The notes below the pieces were generated by a model. That model did no database searches. It saw nothing but the letters and a program-made list of their open reading frames with translations, and was not told where the DNA came from. This document shows, in pieces, positions 7,286 to 16,752 of a DNA stretch of 21,683 nucleotides (position 1 is the first letter of the stretch; every line of letters starts with the position of its first letter). Source of the DNA: Balneolaceae bacterium UBA7797. GTDB taxonomy: Bacteria > Bacteroidota > Rhodothermia > Balneolales > Balneolaceae. The position numbers were made by a program, and so were the translations under genes. The stretch spans positions 1 to 21,683 of the forward strand of contig DLCN01000017.1 of assembly GCA_002480645.1 (NCBI GenBank), in the 5' to 3' direction.

Positions 7286-10200
7286 TTGTCCGAACTTTTT
7301 TCACGTAAATATCTCATTTCCTTCTTCTACATCATTGTATGTATTGTGGGGATCTCTGCGTGGCGTATGATCAATGTGGAACAGGCTCCGGAGTTGAATC
7401 TGCCTTCAATAACAGTGAGCTATTCCTGGAGCAGTACAGTCCCCGAGATCATGGAAAAGGAGATCACACGAAAAGTGGAGAGCGCTGCCAACCGGTTGCG
7501 GGATGTCTCTTCTATCCGGTCGGTGACTCAGGAAGGGCGTTCATCAGTCACCATCACTTTTGCAAAAAATGCACCGGTGGAATTCAGAGCCATCGAAATG
7601 CGGGAATATCTCAACCTGATGAAGCAGGATCTGCCCGCTACGGTTTCACCGGCAAATATCAGTCGTAGAGTACCTCAAGAGATCGAAGATCAGCAGACGT
7701 TTCTGGTGTACACGCTCGACGGAGATATGGAGTCCAATGAATTGCTCGAATTCGGCAAGAGTATCAGAAACCAGATGTTGGGCAAAGAAGGACTTGCAGA
7801 TGTTCAGCTGCAGGGAGTTCAGGATCCGGCGCTGATGGTGGAATTTGACCGGCAGCAACTCGAGAAATACGGGTTATCTCCTCAGTATCTTATGAATCAG
7901 ATCCGGGACCGGCTTTCCTGGAGAAGTGCTGGTTTTACCGAAAGCGGCGATTCAAGATTCGGATTGGTGATCCCTCCGGAGTTCGACCACACCGTGGATA
8001 TCTCTAACATGCGTATCAACATTCCCGGGTCACTTAAACAACTGGTACTGGATGATTTTGCAACGGTACGTGTTTCGGATTATCCGGCAACCTCAAAACG
8101 AAGAGTGAACGGTAACCCGGCGCTGACCATCCGTTTTGAAAAGGAAGGTGGTGCGGATGCCATGAGTCTGGCCGAGGCGATCATCCTCGAAATGGATCAG
8201 ATCAGAGAAACCCTGCCGGAAACCATGCAGCTTCGTTTACAGGTGGATTCCACCGAAGAACTTCGAAAACAATTTGATGAACTGGCCAGACAGGCGATGA
8301 TCAGTGGGGTACTTGTGTTCATTGTGGTACTGTTGTTCATCCGGAAGATGAGAGCTCCGTTAGTGATCATGGGTAGTGTGTTGTTTTCGGTATTGATGAG
8401 TATCACAGTTCTGTATCTGTTTGAATATACGTTGAATGTCATCACACTGGCGGGCCTTACGATCTCTCTGGGTATGCTGATCGATAACGCGGTGGTGGTG
8501 TTTGAGCAGATCAACCCCAGGCTGCCGAAAGAGCGTAAAGACCGCATCCGGCATGTGACGGAACAACTCCCCAAATCTTTTGTGCCTGTGATGGGAAGTA
8601 CGTTCACGACCATCGGGATCTTTGTCCCACTATTATTCGCCATGGAAGAACTCAGATTATTTCTCTTACCACTGGCCGTTGCTTTGACCATCACCCTGAT
8701 CAGTTCGATCATAATTGCGTTTACATGGATCCCGTATTCCTTGATCTGGCTTTCGCCGGTGAGGGATAAAATGGGAGCAAGAGCAAAGAAAAAACGCTCA
8801 TTTATCCGTTTTTCGCTCAAACTTCTATTGCTCCGAAGCAGCTTTCGCTGGATATTTCTTCTCATTTTGATCGGAGTGATTGGACTTCCGTTATTCCTCA
8901 TTGAAGAACCGGACTGGGAGGAAAGCTCATGGCCTGAATTCACACAGGTCTACTTCGATAACCGCGACGATCTGGATCCCTGGATTGGCGGACTCACCTA
9001 CCGTTTTGTGAATGATACTTATTTCGGAAGTCCCTGGAGACGAAATAATCAGGAGTTTATATCCGTCTACATCCGGTCACCGCAGGGAACCCCATTATCC
9101 GAGATCGATAAAATCGTTAAGAGTTATGAGGAGATCGTAAAGCCTTACGCTCATGCTTTTCTGTACTATGAAGCACAAATGTCGGAAGGATATGGTGCAA
9201 GGATGCAGTTTGCGGTTGATCCGGATTATTTGCTTGATCCGACTCCTTACTATTTTTTTGGTGAAGCAATGTACCTTGCAGCCCGAACCGGTAATGTTGG
9301 AATTTCCGTTGCCGGTTTAAATTTACAGGGTATAAGCACTGGGTTTGGGGGGCAGTCATCATCACATCGAATTCGTTTAAATGGTTATTCGTATATCGAA
9401 CTCTATGATCTGGCGAATGAGATCAAACGCAGACTGGAAAAGAATCGTCGCGTTCGGGAAGTGGATATCAATTCCAGTACATATTACGCCAGGGATGATT
9501 TCCATCAGTTTAAACTGGTGTTTGACCGTGAAAAAGTAATTGCAATGGGACTTAATCGCAGAGAGATCATGCAAAGTATTGTGATGGATGTAAACCCACA
9601 AAACACCTTCGGAAAAGTTGAGTTTAAAGGGCAGGAAATGTTTTTGATCGGACGAAATGAAGCAGATCGGTTTTATGAAAGCGACCTTATGAATAGTGTA
9701 AGAAAAACGAACGGCCCCCGATTTAACCTCTCGAGTATAGCAGAAATACGGAAAGAGAAAGCAATGAACGAGATACGCCGGAATAATCAGTCCTACGAAC
9801 GTGTGTTGACTTTAAATTTTCTTGGAAATTACCGGATGGGCAGTGAGTATATTGAAAGTGTGCTGGAACAAGTATCCGTGCCGATAGGGTCTTCAATAAG
9901 TTTTGGAAATAATTTTTTCAGTGTTAATGAGGATGATGAAAGCAGGAACCTGTGGCTGATCGGATTACTGAGTATCCTTAGTGTTTGGATGATCGTGTCC
10001 GCTTTGCTCGAAAGCTGGTCTGGGCCTTTATTCGTGATCATGGCCATTCCTTTTTGCGGGATCGGGATCATGCTGGGTACCATAGTCAATGATCTTGCTT
10101 TCGATCGTGGTGCCATTGCCGGAGCTTTACTTAGTATCGGAGTAGTGGTGAATAATGCCATATTGCTCGTACATCAGAAACAACTTTTACACCAAAAGGG

Positions 10201-10414
10201 AATAAAAGGATTAAGGTGCTGGTATTACATCTTTAAAAAGAAACTCAGAACTATACTCATTACTACAGCGACCACCATTGCGGGGTTAATGCCGATGCTG
10301 TTGCTGGGGACCAATGAATTCTGGGAATCACTGGCGGTGATCGTAGTTTGGGGATTACTCTTCAGTACAGGTATATTGTTACTTATGTCCGGAATTTGGG
10401 AGAGTAAAACCTGA
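7286..10414 (+). CDS. RND efflux pump, inner-membrane permease 2
   Basis: This 1042-residue RND permease begins at TTG 7286 with MSELFSRKYLISFFYI, a normal RND N-terminus followed by EQAPELNLPSITVSYSW, the start of the first porter loop. TM4 carries LGMLIDNAVVVFEQI with Asp400-Asn401. TM10 carries VVVNNAILLV with Asn956-Asn957 and no proton-relay Lys. LRTILITTATTIAGLMPMLL marks TM11. It is clearly diverged from pump 1. With one adaptor between two pump genes, a mixed pump trimer (as in MdtBC) or two pumps sharing one adaptor are the main options. Codons from about 9230 to 10260 look somewhat more AT-rich than the first half. It ends 76 bases before the convergent MATE gene. The substrate is unknown. 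Confidence 0.9.
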   Translation: MSELFSRKYLISFFYIIVCIVGISAWRMINVEQAPELNLPSITVSYSWSSTVPEIMEKEITRKVESAANRLRDVSSIRSVTQEGRSSVTITFAKNAPVEFRAIEMREYLNLMKQDLPATVSPANISRRVPQEIEDQQTFLVYTLDGDMESNELLEFGKSIRNQMLGKEGLADVQLQGVQDPALMVEFDRQQLEKYGLSPQYLMNQIRDRLSWRSAGFTESGDSRFGLVIPPEFDHTVDISNMRINIPGSLKQLVLDDFATVRVSDYPATSKRRVNGNPALTIRFEKEGGADAMSLAEAIILEMDQIRETLPETMQLRLQVDSTEELRKQFDELARQAMISGVLVFIVVLLFIRKMRAPLVIMGSVLFSVLMSITVLYLFEYTLNVITLAGLTISLGMLIDNAVVVFEQINPRLPKERKDRIRHVTEQLPKSFVPVMGSTFTTIGIFVPLLFAMEELRLFLLPLAVALTITLISSIIIAFTWIPYSLIWLSPVRDKMGARAKKKRSFIRFSLKLLLLRSSFRWIFLLILIGVIGLPLFLIEEPDWEESSWPEFTQVYFDNRDDLDPWIGGLTYRFVNDTYFGSPWRRNNQEFISVYIRSPQGTPLSEIDKIVKSYEEIVKPYAHAFLYYEAQMSEGYGARMQFAVDPDYLLDPTPYYFFGEAMYLAARTGNVGISVAGLNLQGISTGFGGQSSSHRIRLNGYSYIELYDLANEIKRRLEKNRRVREVDINSSTYYARDDFHQFKLVFDREKVIAMGLNRREIMQSIVMDVNPQNTFGKVEFKGQEMFLIGRNEADRFYESDLMNSVRKTNGPRFNLSSIAEIRKEKAMNEIRRNNQSYERVLTLNFLGNYRMGSEYIESVLEQVSVPIGSSISFGNNFFSVNEDDESRNLWLIGLLSILSVWMIVSALLESWSGPLFVIMAIPFCGIGIMLGTIVNDLAFDRGAIAGALLSIGVVVNNAILLVHQKQLLHQKGIKGLRCWYYIFKKKLRTILITTATTIAGLMPMLLLGTNEFWESLAVIVVWGLLFSTGILLLMSGIWESKT

Positions 10415-10490
10415 GAATATTTGATTGTAAACCCAAAAATCAAAAGTCCTCAAACCGGTTATTTTTCTGTAAAGGTTGACTGGATAATGA

Positions 10491-11840
10491 TTATTTAGAT
10501 TGACCTTGCTTCGTCAACATATGAAACCGGGTATTATGCAATACGGCTGCCACGGTGAGGCCGGAGATCAGGCCTATCCATAAACCACCGGGTCCGTAAT
10601 CCATTTTGATGCCCAGCGTGTATCCAACAGAGAAACCTATCACCCAATAAGAAATGAAATTGAATATCATTGGAACCCGTGTGTCTTTTAAGCCGCGTAA
10701 AGCAGCGAATCCGCCTACCTGAAGTCCGTCAGATATCTGAAATACAGCCGCATAGAAAACTAACGAAACAGCAAGTGCTTTAACCTGTGGGTCATCGGTA
10801 TATATACCCACAAAAACCTCGGGGATGGTAAAAAGCAGTATTGCCGTGCCTGTCATGATCAGCGTACAAATACCGGTACCCAGAAAGCCGCGGAATCGTG
10901 CATTTACGATAATTCCTTGCCCCATGGCAACTCCAACCCGCTGTGAAATAGCCATAGAAAGTCCGAATGGGATCATAAAAACAGTAGCTGCGATATTGAT
11001 GGCCACCTGATGAGCAGCAGATGCCTGTACACTAAGTGTTCCCATTAAAACCGAAACGGATGCAAATAGAAGAACTTCCATCGTGGAGCTTACTCCATTT
11101 GGAACTCCGACAGTGATCAACTCTTTAACATATTTCCAGTCCGGCCCTTTTGTTTTGGCAAAGATGTGGAATCGTTTGAAGGGTTTAAATCCTGCCGTAA
11201 AACTGATGATGGCAATAGCACCGGCTAGCTGTACCAGTGTAGTAGCATAACCGGTTCCAGTTGCTCCCATAACCGGAAGACCCAACTTCCCGTACATAAA
11301 AATATAATCCGCAGGGATGTTGAGCAGCATGATGAAGCCCGCGATGAACATTGGTGGTTTTGTAACTCCCAACCCCTCACTGAAATATCTGAATCCGGCG
11401 AGGATCAACAAAAACGGGATACCCCACGATACGGATTTCATGTATCCGGCTGCTCTGGGGATGATCTCTGCATCTACACCGATAAGGTTCATCAGGATAT
11501 CCAGATTTCTAACCAGAAAGAAGGAAGGGATGCTTAAAAATAATACCATCCACAACATCTGCCGGGCACTTTTACCAATTTCATCAAACCGGCGGGCACC
11601 TAAATGGTGAGAAACAATAGGATTGATTGCTACCATCGTAGCCATTCCGAAAATAGTAACCGGGAGATATAATGCGTTACCCACGGCAACTCCGGCAAGA
11701 TCAGCCGCAGAGAGATTACCGGCCATAATGGTGTCGGTTACACTGAGTCCCATTCCAAGTAACTGAGTACCTACGATTGGAAGCCCTATCTTGAGTAACT
11801 TCCCGGTTTCGGTTTTTATGTCTTGTAGTGAGTGTTTCAT
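10491..11840 (-). CDS. MATE family multidrug/metabolite exporter
   Basis: This 449-residue inner-membrane protein has about 12 membrane segments, the usual MATE length. The N-terminal signature LLKIGLPIVGTQLLGMGLSVTDTIMAG and GVAVGNALYLP fit NorM-type MATE proteins, which export cationic drugs or metabolites using Na+ or H+ gradients. The second half repeats the fold (VGVPNGVSSTMEVLLFASVS, then FAALRGLKDTRVPM), as expected from the internal duplication. It is the last gene of the minus-strand string, 63 bases after the histidine kinase, and may be co-transcribed with it. It converges on the RND operon. The substrate and coupling ion cannot be read from the sequence. Confidence 0.93.
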   Translation of the reverse strand: MKHSLQDIKTETGKLLKIGLPIVGTQLLGMGLSVTDTIMAGNLSAADLAGVAVGNALYLPVTIFGMATMVAINPIVSHHLGARRFDEIGKSARQMLWMVLFLSIPSFFLVRNLDILMNLIGVDAEIIPRAAGYMKSVSWGIPFLLILAGFRYFSEGLGVTKPPMFIAGFIMLLNIPADYIFMYGKLGLPVMGATGTGYATTLVQLAGAIAIISFTAGFKPFKRFHIFAKTKGPDWKYVKELITVGVPNGVSSTMEVLLFASVSVLMGTLSVQASAAHQVAINIAATVFMIPFGLSMAISQRVGVAMGQGIIVNARFRGFLGTGICTLIMTGTAILLFTIPEVFVGIYTDDPQVKALAVSLVFYAAVFQISDGLQVGGFAALRGLKDTRVPMIFNFISYWVIGFSVGYTLGIKMDYGPGGLWIGLISGLTVAAVLHNTRFHMLTKQGQSK

Positions 11841-11903
11841 GTCAGAGCCTGAAAGGTAAGGAAGTTCAGGTTGGCATCATGAATGATTTGTGAACAAAAT
11901 AGG

Positions 11904-14900
11904 CTATCCGTTCATGGGTAAGCGGATGGTAAATGAAGTGCCTTGTCCGAGAGTAGAAATAAAGGTGATCTCTCCGTCGTGCTCTTCAATGATCTTTTTC
12001 GAAATGGCCAGACCAAGTCCGGTGCCACTGGTTTTAGTGGAAAAATTAGGAACAAAAATCCGTTCCTGATCTTCGAGAGGGATCCCATCACCATTATCAG
12101 TCACTTCGATGAATACGTGCTTTCGTTGTGGATCGGTAAAGGTGTGTAAGGAGATCCTGCCACCATCACCGGTAGCTTCTTGCGCGTTTTTAACCAGATT
12201 TACCAACACCCTGCGTAATTCCTCCTTAACACCTGACACATGCAGGGGCTCTTTATGGAGGTCTACATTGAGCGAAATACTATCATCCTGTAAATAGAAT
12301 TCTGAAACTGATTCAACCAGTTCGTTGATCTCGATAGGATAAAAATCCTGCTCGATCGGTTTGGCAAATTTTGAGAAGTCTGAGGCGATCTTACTCAGGG
12401 CTTCGATCTGTTCGATCATACTGGAAGTGATCTTTGAAACTCTGCTTTTTAACTTTTCGGGATCGGTGTCAGAATTAGTCATCTGCCGGTCGAGATGCTG
12501 CAGATTCAGTTTCATGGGGGTGAGCGGATTTTTTATCTCATGGGCCACCTGTCGGGCCATTTCTTTCCATGCTTCTTCCCGTTCCGTTTCAGCCAGCTCA
12601 TTCTGCACCTTCTTAAGGCGTTTTCCCATTTGATTATAAGCTTTGGTAAGGGTTCCGATCTCGTCGTTTCCACGAACAGGTAGAGTAGTTTCCAGGTCTC
12701 CATCCGAAATTCTCTTCAAACCTTCCCTCAGTTCTTCGAGTGGTGCCGTGAGGGAAGACGAGATAAAACCAACCGCAAGCATCAGGGCACCAAAGATCAA
12801 TGTAAAGGCAGCGAGTAAATAACTGGTGGTAGATAAGATCCGCTCATAGAATTTTGGTGCCTTCAGGAATGTCGGGATCGCAACGATACCGGCGATCTCA
12901 TTTTCGGAATTAAGCCATGGTTCGTATCCGATCATCATATCCTGTTTGTCCAGATTAATGATCCGGATCTCTTCACTGCTTTCTTTAGTGGTGATTCGGT
13001 GGTACACATCCCAGGGTAGGGTGCTCGGGATGAGATGCTGGGCAAAGATTTGTGAGGTTGTGCTATTCACAAGCTGACCATCCTCATACAGGGCGGCATC
13101 CACATCCAGAATAGAAGTAATTTGTTGAAGATTGGATGCGTTGGTCACATTCAGATCTCCGGTTGCCTGCAGATTATCCACAAGATTTCCCAGCCGATCG
13201 AATAATCGCTCACGTACATCATCCTGATTCTGGGCAGAAAGTACCGTATACGAAGCGCCGACCAGAGCCACCAGACAAACCAGACTGGCCAGAATAAAAC
13301 GGTCGATCAGCCGGTCCCGGAAGCGGCGGGAGTAACCGAAAATGTGCCAGTTTTTTTTCCAGCTCACGGAGATCATAAACAAAACCCCGATTATAACGAG
13401 CAGGAAGAAAAAGCGCAGAAGCGCAAAGATATGCTGTGCCACCCCTATGTTGTTAGCTCCAACCCGTACAATGTTGGTTCCGTTTTGAAGTAAATACAAC
13501 TCTTTAACTTTCTGATATCCGTAAGTAGATGTAGTACGGTACACGGAGTCTGCTTTGATGTGCATTCTTAGTTTTTCTGAAAGCAGACTGGGTGTTGGAA
13601 TTTCCAGTGGAATACCTGTGATGGAACTTCTGATAGCTACCCCGTCGTGATATTCGGTAGTAACCAGTGTTTGCTCCCATTCAGAGCTTTCCGAGGCATT
13701 GATAACGGTTCTGAGTGGTCGGTCTAATTGCGGAAGTTCACGATAGACCGAGCAGAGTATCCACCCGCTGCGAACATCAGAACTATCATTTTCGAAGATC
13801 GGTATCCATCCTCTTCTAAAAGAGGAATAACTGGAATTAATGGTATTTATAGGGCGGTTTCGGATAATGGGGCGAAGATTCTCCCGTTGTATGCGTTCTT
13901 CTTCAAACGGGATCTCCAGTTCTGTAATGCGATACGCTGTGCTCCATTGTGGGGGAGAAAGACTGGTGGTGTAATCCGCAAAACGGTCGCCACTTTTATC
14001 TATTAATTGGATGGAAATGGTGTACCGCAACCATTCGGGTTCAATAATGGATTCCATCAGCCGTGCGAAAGGTACATCGTTAAACAACCGGTTCGGGTTT
14101 CCGTTTACATTCTGCTCAAGTTGCGATAGTATGGATTTGGTGATGTTCTCGATCTCATTTTCTTCGTCTTTACTAAACGATTCTGCCTCATTTAACATGC
14201 GTTCGTTCAGGCGGTGTACATTGCCATTAGACATCGGGATGTATGAAAAGCAAACGGTTAGATATCCCAGAAAGAGAAGTAATCTTAATTTTGAGGAGTA
14301 GAGAAATTGCGGATTTCGCTGAAATACGTACACAGAAAAAATCAGGATCACTGAAAATAATAATCCGTTGATCAGCAAGATCCAGGAATATTCGGCTCCA
14401 TCGGGCATGATAAAACGGTAGAGCATATCGGTAAAGAGAAAACCGGTGATCAAACCGGCAATAGTGAACCAGAATGTGCGTGGAGTCTTAGTAAGGATGA
14501 ACCAGATAAAGGTACCATTCACTAATGCAATGGATACAAAATATAAGCTGCCGGTGACGTATAAGATCAAAGTGGGTAAACTTGGTATGAGTTCCAGATC
14601 CATGATCTGCACATCAGAATGCACCATTAACTGAAAAGTCTGCATAAAGAAACCATGGAAGGAAATAGCACTGAGTGCGCTAACCGCAAGTCCGGCAATA
14701 AATAATTTACCCGGATCGGAGATCTTCATTTCTGACTTGTGATTGATGAGAAATGGGATGATAGAGATGGAGATGAGCGTGGCAAAGATCGCATTTACCG
14801 CGTATCTGATAAGTGTGATGTCCGGTAAGGAAGAAAAGTTTTGTGATCCCTCAATGATCGGATAAATCGTGCGAAGGAGAAACCAGACCGTTGTAAAAGC

Positions 14901-15740
14901 AACCAGTTGAAGCAGTACTCCTGTTATTCCCCCGATCGAGCGGGCCAGGATCAGAATAAACAATCCACCCAACACCAGAAAAGCGATATAAAACAGACCT
15001 CGTTTTAGTGCGTTTTGATAATCATATTTTGCGCGGAAACTCTCGTAACTGGTATCCAGTGCGTATATAGTGGCAATTGAATCGGAACTGCTGAGTGAGA
15101 CAACCTCGGAATGGAGCACGTCGGTTTGATCAGGGGATTCACCGAAACTAAAAAAGACAGGGTATGATTTATCGGAACCGAATAGTAAGGCCGGATCCAT
15201 CTCCAATTCTTTTCCTAATTCCAGAATATTATCCTGAGAGATCTTGGCCCGTGTATATACATCGTAACGGGCCAGCGCAGTATCGCCATCAGCAAAAAAA
15301 GGAAGAATATTGTAGAAATAGGTAACATTATTGTTCGTGCCGATTGAGATTCTGCTGAGGTCACTGTTTTGCGGGGAGTCCTCAGGGTAGGCATCAGGAA
15401 CAAATCCATCCCAAAAAACGGTGGCTCCATCTTTATAAAGTACAACTCCCCAAAATGGAGAAGACGGACTCAATGCATTGTAGATCTCTTCCGGCATTTC
15501 ACCTGCCTTGATGCGCGATTCGATCTCCCCGGTTAATTCTGCACTCTGATTGGTAAAGTCGAATAAGTAATCTCTGAAATTCTCTACGGCATTATTAACC
15601 GCATCCTCAGCTAGTGAATTTTTGTTTTCGGGGGTGGGCTTATTGGAATAGGTTGACCATTCAAAAACGGCATAACCACACAGCAATACACATAAAAGTA
15701 TGAGTAGCGTAGTTAAACTGCGTTTATAAATGATTTCCAT
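11904..15740 (-). CDS. Large multi-membrane NtrY-like sensor histidine kinase
   Basis: The protein is 1278 residues. TM1 is at 8-26, followed by an extracytoplasmic domain at about 30-245. A bundle of about eight membrane segments lies at 250-502, followed by a second extracytoplasmic domain (about 505-770). Two membrane segments follow (near 775 and 814-834), then a third external domain (835-970), a TM at 974-995 and a HAMP domain at 997-1045. HisKA has the phospho-acceptor His1067 in VAHEIKNPLTPMKL. HATPase_c has Asn1185 in LVNLVKNAQEAT, DNGDGIP, and GTGLGLAISKKI near the end. The H-box is NtrY/AtoS-like, a class that usually partners sigma54-type regulators. No receiver domain is fused and no response regulator is adjacent, so it is an orphan here. 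It starts 25 bases after the dehydrogenase gene. The input signal is unknown. Confidence 0.9.
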   Translation of the reverse strand: MEIIYKRSLTTLLILLCVLLCGYAVFEWSTYSNKPTPENKNSLAEDAVNNAVENFRDYLFDFTNQSAELTGEIESRIKAGEMPEEIYNALSPSSPFWGVVLYKDGATVFWDGFVPDAYPEDSPQNSDLSRISIGTNNNVTYFYNILPFFADGDTALARYDVYTRAKISQDNILELGKELEMDPALLFGSDKSYPVFFSFGESPDQTDVLHSEVVSLSSSDSIATIYALDTSYESFRAKYDYQNALKRGLFYIAFLVLGGLFILILARSIGGITGVLLQLVAFTTVWFLLRTIYPIIEGSQNFSSLPDITLIRYAVNAIFATLISISIIPFLINHKSEMKISDPGKLFIAGLAVSALSAISFHGFFMQTFQLMVHSDVQIMDLELIPSLPTLILYVTGSLYFVSIALVNGTFIWFILTKTPRTFWFTIAGLITGFLFTDMLYRFIMPDGAEYSWILLINGLLFSVILIFSVYVFQRNPQFLYSSKLRLLLFLGYLTVCFSYIPMSNGNVHRLNERMLNEAESFSKDEENEIENITKSILSQLEQNVNGNPNRLFNDVPFARLMESIIEPEWLRYTISIQLIDKSGDRFADYTTSLSPPQWSTAYRITELEIPFEEERIQRENLRPIIRNRPINTINSSYSSFRRGWIPIFENDSSDVRSGWILCSVYRELPQLDRPLRTVINASESSEWEQTLVTTEYHDGVAIRSSITGIPLEIPTPSLLSEKLRMHIKADSVYRTTSTYGYQKVKELYLLQNGTNIVRVGANNIGVAQHIFALLRFFFLLVIIGVLFMISVSWKKNWHIFGYSRRFRDRLIDRFILASLVCLVALVGASYTVLSAQNQDDVRERLFDRLGNLVDNLQATGDLNVTNASNLQQITSILDVDAALYEDGQLVNSTTSQIFAQHLIPSTLPWDVYHRITTKESSEEIRIINLDKQDMMIGYEPWLNSENEIAGIVAIPTFLKAPKFYERILSTTSYLLAAFTLIFGALMLAVGFISSSLTAPLEELREGLKRISDGDLETTLPVRGNDEIGTLTKAYNQMGKRLKKVQNELAETEREEAWKEMARQVAHEIKNPLTPMKLNLQHLDRQMTNSDTDPEKLKSRVSKITSSMIEQIEALSKIASDFSKFAKPIEQDFYPIEINELVESVSEFYLQDDSISLNVDLHKEPLHVSGVKEELRRVLVNLVKNAQEATGDGGRISLHTFTDPQRKHVFIEVTDNGDGIPLEDQERIFVPNFSTKTSGTGLGLAISKKIIEEHDGEITFISTLGQGTSFTIRLPMNG

Positions 15741-15765
15741 TTTGAGCCCATTTAATGAATGGCGA

Positions 15766-16749
15766 TCAGCTCTTTGATGTCACCAAATTGGTAATATTTT
15801 TATCTGCCACACCTTGTAAAACCTGCTTAATTGCGGTAGCCGCCAGCATGCCGATGGCTTCCCGGGTTTCATGTGTTGCACTGGCTATGTGTGGCAGTAA
15901 CGTACAGTTCGGTGCAGTGAGTAAGTCGGGGTGTACTTTTGGTTCGAATTCGTACACATCTAATCCGGCGCCTGCGATCTTTTTACTGTGCAATGCTTTT
16001 GCCAGAGCGGCTTCATCTACTACCGGTCCACGCGAAATATTGATCAGTATCGCATGTTCCTGCATCAGATCAAGGGTTTCTTCATCGATCAGATGATGCG
16101 TTTCATCAGTCAACGGACAATTCAGGCTTAATACATCGCTTTTGGATACGAGTTCCTTCAGATCATCAAAAAAATCAGCGCCAAGTTCATGTTCAATTTC
16201 CGGTGAGATCCGGTTTCTGTTGTGGTAGGCGATCTTCATACCAAATGCGCGGGCCCGGTGTGCGAATGCCTGTCCTATACGCCCCATACCCACTATTCCC
16301 AGGGTTTTTTCCCGAAGTTCCATACCGAGAAATCCCATGGGCTCCCAGCTTTTAAAGTGACCTTCACGTAAGTATTTTTCTGCTTCGTTAAAGCGGCGAG
16401 TGGTTGCCATCAATAATGCGAGTGCGAAATCTCCGCAGGCTTCGGTTAACACATCCGGAGTATTGGCGACCTTGATCTTCAAGTGATCCGCAGCGGCAAC
16501 GTCTATATTGTTATAACCTACTGCAAAGTTTGCCACTATTTTTAACTTCGAGGCATTTGTGAGCACCTTTTCAGTCACCGGTGTGGAAAGCATGCATAGA
16601 AGTGCGTCATACTTTGGTAAAACGTCAGCCAGATGATCTTCATTATTGAATTCACCTTTTACTCCAACATCAACCCTACCTAAGGTGCTCAGGAAATCGA
16701 TCACCGTTTCCGGTATGGGTTCTGTTACCAGAATTCGGTGTTCGCTCAT
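15766..16749 (-). CDS. D-isomer-specific 2-hydroxyacid dehydrogenase
   Basis: This 327-residue NAD(P)H-dependent cytoplasmic enzyme resembles glyoxylate/hydroxypyruvate reductases. The Rossmann motif GIVGMGRIGQ is at 151-160. The catalytic triad of the family is visible: Arg240 in NISRGPVVDE, Glu269 in LDVYEFEP and His287 in LLPHIAS. ANFAVGYNNID (73-83) and NTPDVLTEACGDFALALL (97-114) are conserved substrate-side motifs. It reversibly reduces a 2-keto acid to the D-2-hydroxy acid; glyoxylate or hydroxypyruvate is likely but not proven. It sits between rsfS (3 bases upstream) and the histidine kinase (25 bases downstream), so it is probably in the same transcript. The length is normal and no key residue is missing. 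Confidence 0.93.
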   Translation of the reverse strand: MSEHRILVTEPIPETVIDFLSTLGRVDVGVKGEFNNEDHLADVLPKYDALLCMLSTPVTEKVLTNASKLKIVANFAVGYNNIDVAAADHLKIKVANTPDVLTEACGDFALALLMATTRRFNEAEKYLREGHFKSWEPMGFLGMELREKTLGIVGMGRIGQAFAHRARAFGMKIAYHNRNRISPEIEHELGADFFDDLKELVSKSDVLSLNCPLTDETHHLIDEETLDLMQEHAILINISRGPVVDEAALAKALHSKKIAGAGLDVYEFEPKVHPDLLTAPNCTLLPHIASATHETREAIGMLAATAIKQVLQGVADKNITNLVTSKS

Positions 16750-16752
16750 AAG

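Noticed and set aside
2908..7290. Similarity between the short leaders of pump 1 and pump 2 (CAAG/CTTA ... AGTC ... TTG)
   Set aside because: The match needs several gaps in AT-rich sequence and is too short to separate from chance.
8197..8943. A 248-codon minus-strand ORF inside pump 2
   Set aside because: It is antisense to a clear RND coding region with conserved TM4 and porter sequence; the translation has no recognisable domain and is rich in Ser, Arg, Asn and Thr, typical of a shadow frame.
10415..10490. Bidirectional terminator between pump 2 and the MATE gene
   Set aside because: Only a weak 7-bp AT-rich inverted repeat (10420-10426 with 10438-10444) is visible, without a convincing U-run on either strand. 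A terminator is expected here but not supported.
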